Shown one piece after another: positions 63,441 through 64,000 of a stretch of 64,000 nt of DNA (position 1 is the first letter of the stretch; every line of letters begins with the position of its first letter). Made by a program: the position numbers and the translations under genes. This DNA comes from Molossus alvarezi (Eukaryota; Chordata; Mammalia; Chiroptera; Molossidae), in NCBI GenBank assembly GCA_037176705.1, contig CM073895.1:620001-684000 (forward strand). The letters run 5' to 3'. The notes under the pieces were generated by a model. That model ran no database searches. It had not been told where the DNA came from and worked only from the letters and a program-made list of their open reading frames with translations.

Positions 63441-63687
63441 TTCTTTTTTTTTTTTTATCCTCACCCGAGGACATTTTTGCATTTATCTTCAGATAGAGTG
63501 GGAGGAAGAGAGAGAGAGAGGAACATCAATATGAGTGAGACACAGCTATTGGCTGCCACCCACACAACCCCAACCAGAGTAGGGGACAAACTGCAACTGA
63601 GATACGTGCCCTTAGCCGGAACCAAACCCAGGCCTCTCTGGTCTTCAGACCAATGCTCTAACCATTGAGCGAAACCGGCCAGGGCTG
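63441..63687 (-). repeat. Ves-type tRNA SINE, group A
   Basis: Minus copy with a long T-run and the intact hairpin CCTCACCCGAGG. The tail uses the CTTCAGATAGAG variant. Confidence 0.92.
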
Positions 63688-63711
63688 TTCTTTTTTCTTT
63701 TTTCTTTTTCT

Positions 63712-63936
63712 GTTTAATCCTCACCTGAGGATAGTTTTCTATTGACTCTCAGAAAGTGTGGGAAGGGGTGGGGGGAGAAACATCGATGTGAGAAAGACAC
63801 ATCGTCTGGTTGCCTCCCTCATGAACCCAACAGGGCCGGGGATCAAACTGCAACCCAGGTACATGCCCTTGACCAGAATTGAACCCGAGACTACTTGGTC
63901 CTCTGGCCAATGGTCCAAATGCTGAGCCAGGGCACC
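63712..63936 (-). repeat. Diverged tRNA SINE
   Basis: Minus copy with tail AATCCTCACCTGAGGATAG, then TATTGACTCTCAG, ending in a worn head (AATGCTGAGCCAGGGC). Confidence 0.85.
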
Positions 63937-64000
63937 TTTATGGGTATGTTGTTAATTATCCATTTGGTATACACAGTGTTCGAACAGTTCTGGAGTATTC

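Overview
The window is vertebrate nuclear DNA from a bat, most likely a vespertilionid or close relative. The evidence is about 40 tRNA-derived SINEs of the Ves type in both orientations, many with intact target-site duplications, plus a short hAT transposon whose ends match the SPIN family, which is known from Myotis-like bats. Genes have GT-AG introns, CpG-island promoters and AATAAA signals. There are no bacterial operons and no CRISPR arrays.

Gene order and orientation match human 1p36.33. From left to right: DVL1 (minus, first 13 coding exons; the C-terminus lies beyond the left edge), MXRA8 (minus, complete), a SINE-rich gap of about 12 kb, AURKAIP1 (minus, complete), CCNL2 (minus, complete, with a candidate alternative terminal exon), MRPL20 (minus, complete), ANKRD65 (minus, complete) and TMEM88B (plus, complete). 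I placed exon borders by hand from splice sites and reading phase. In all seven genes the phases close without frameshift. Predicted lengths are 445 aa (MXRA8), 199 (AURKAIP1), 525 (CCNL2), 149 (MRPL20), 392 (ANKRD65) and 178 (TMEM88B), at or near the lengths I recall for the human proteins, so the genes look intact.

Functionally the block mixes Wnt signalling (DVL1, and TMEM88B, whose paralogue TMEM88 binds the Dishevelled PDZ domain), the mitochondrial ribosome (AURKAIP1/mS38 and MRPL20/bL20m, with GABP/ETS, NRF-1 and ZNF143-type motifs upstream), RNA processing (CCNL2), a cell-surface Ig protein (MXRA8) and an uncharacterised ankyrin protein (ANKRD65). Apart from the DVL1-TMEM88B link this is conserved synteny, not an operon-like unit.

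The spaces between and within genes are dominated by SINEs. Several are nested or share a target site, notably in MRPL20 intron 3 (45.2-45.9 kb) and at 50.35-50.9 kb. Other structure includes GC-rich minisatellites in a TMEM88B intron and a DVL1 intron, an old MER5A-like hAT relic and a possible endogenous-retrovirus LTR/leader remnant near 40.6-41.0 kb. I found no new multi-gene system. The most useful leads are the CCNL2 alternative exon, the SPIN insertion, the conserved hairpin at the SINE 3' end and the nested insertions.
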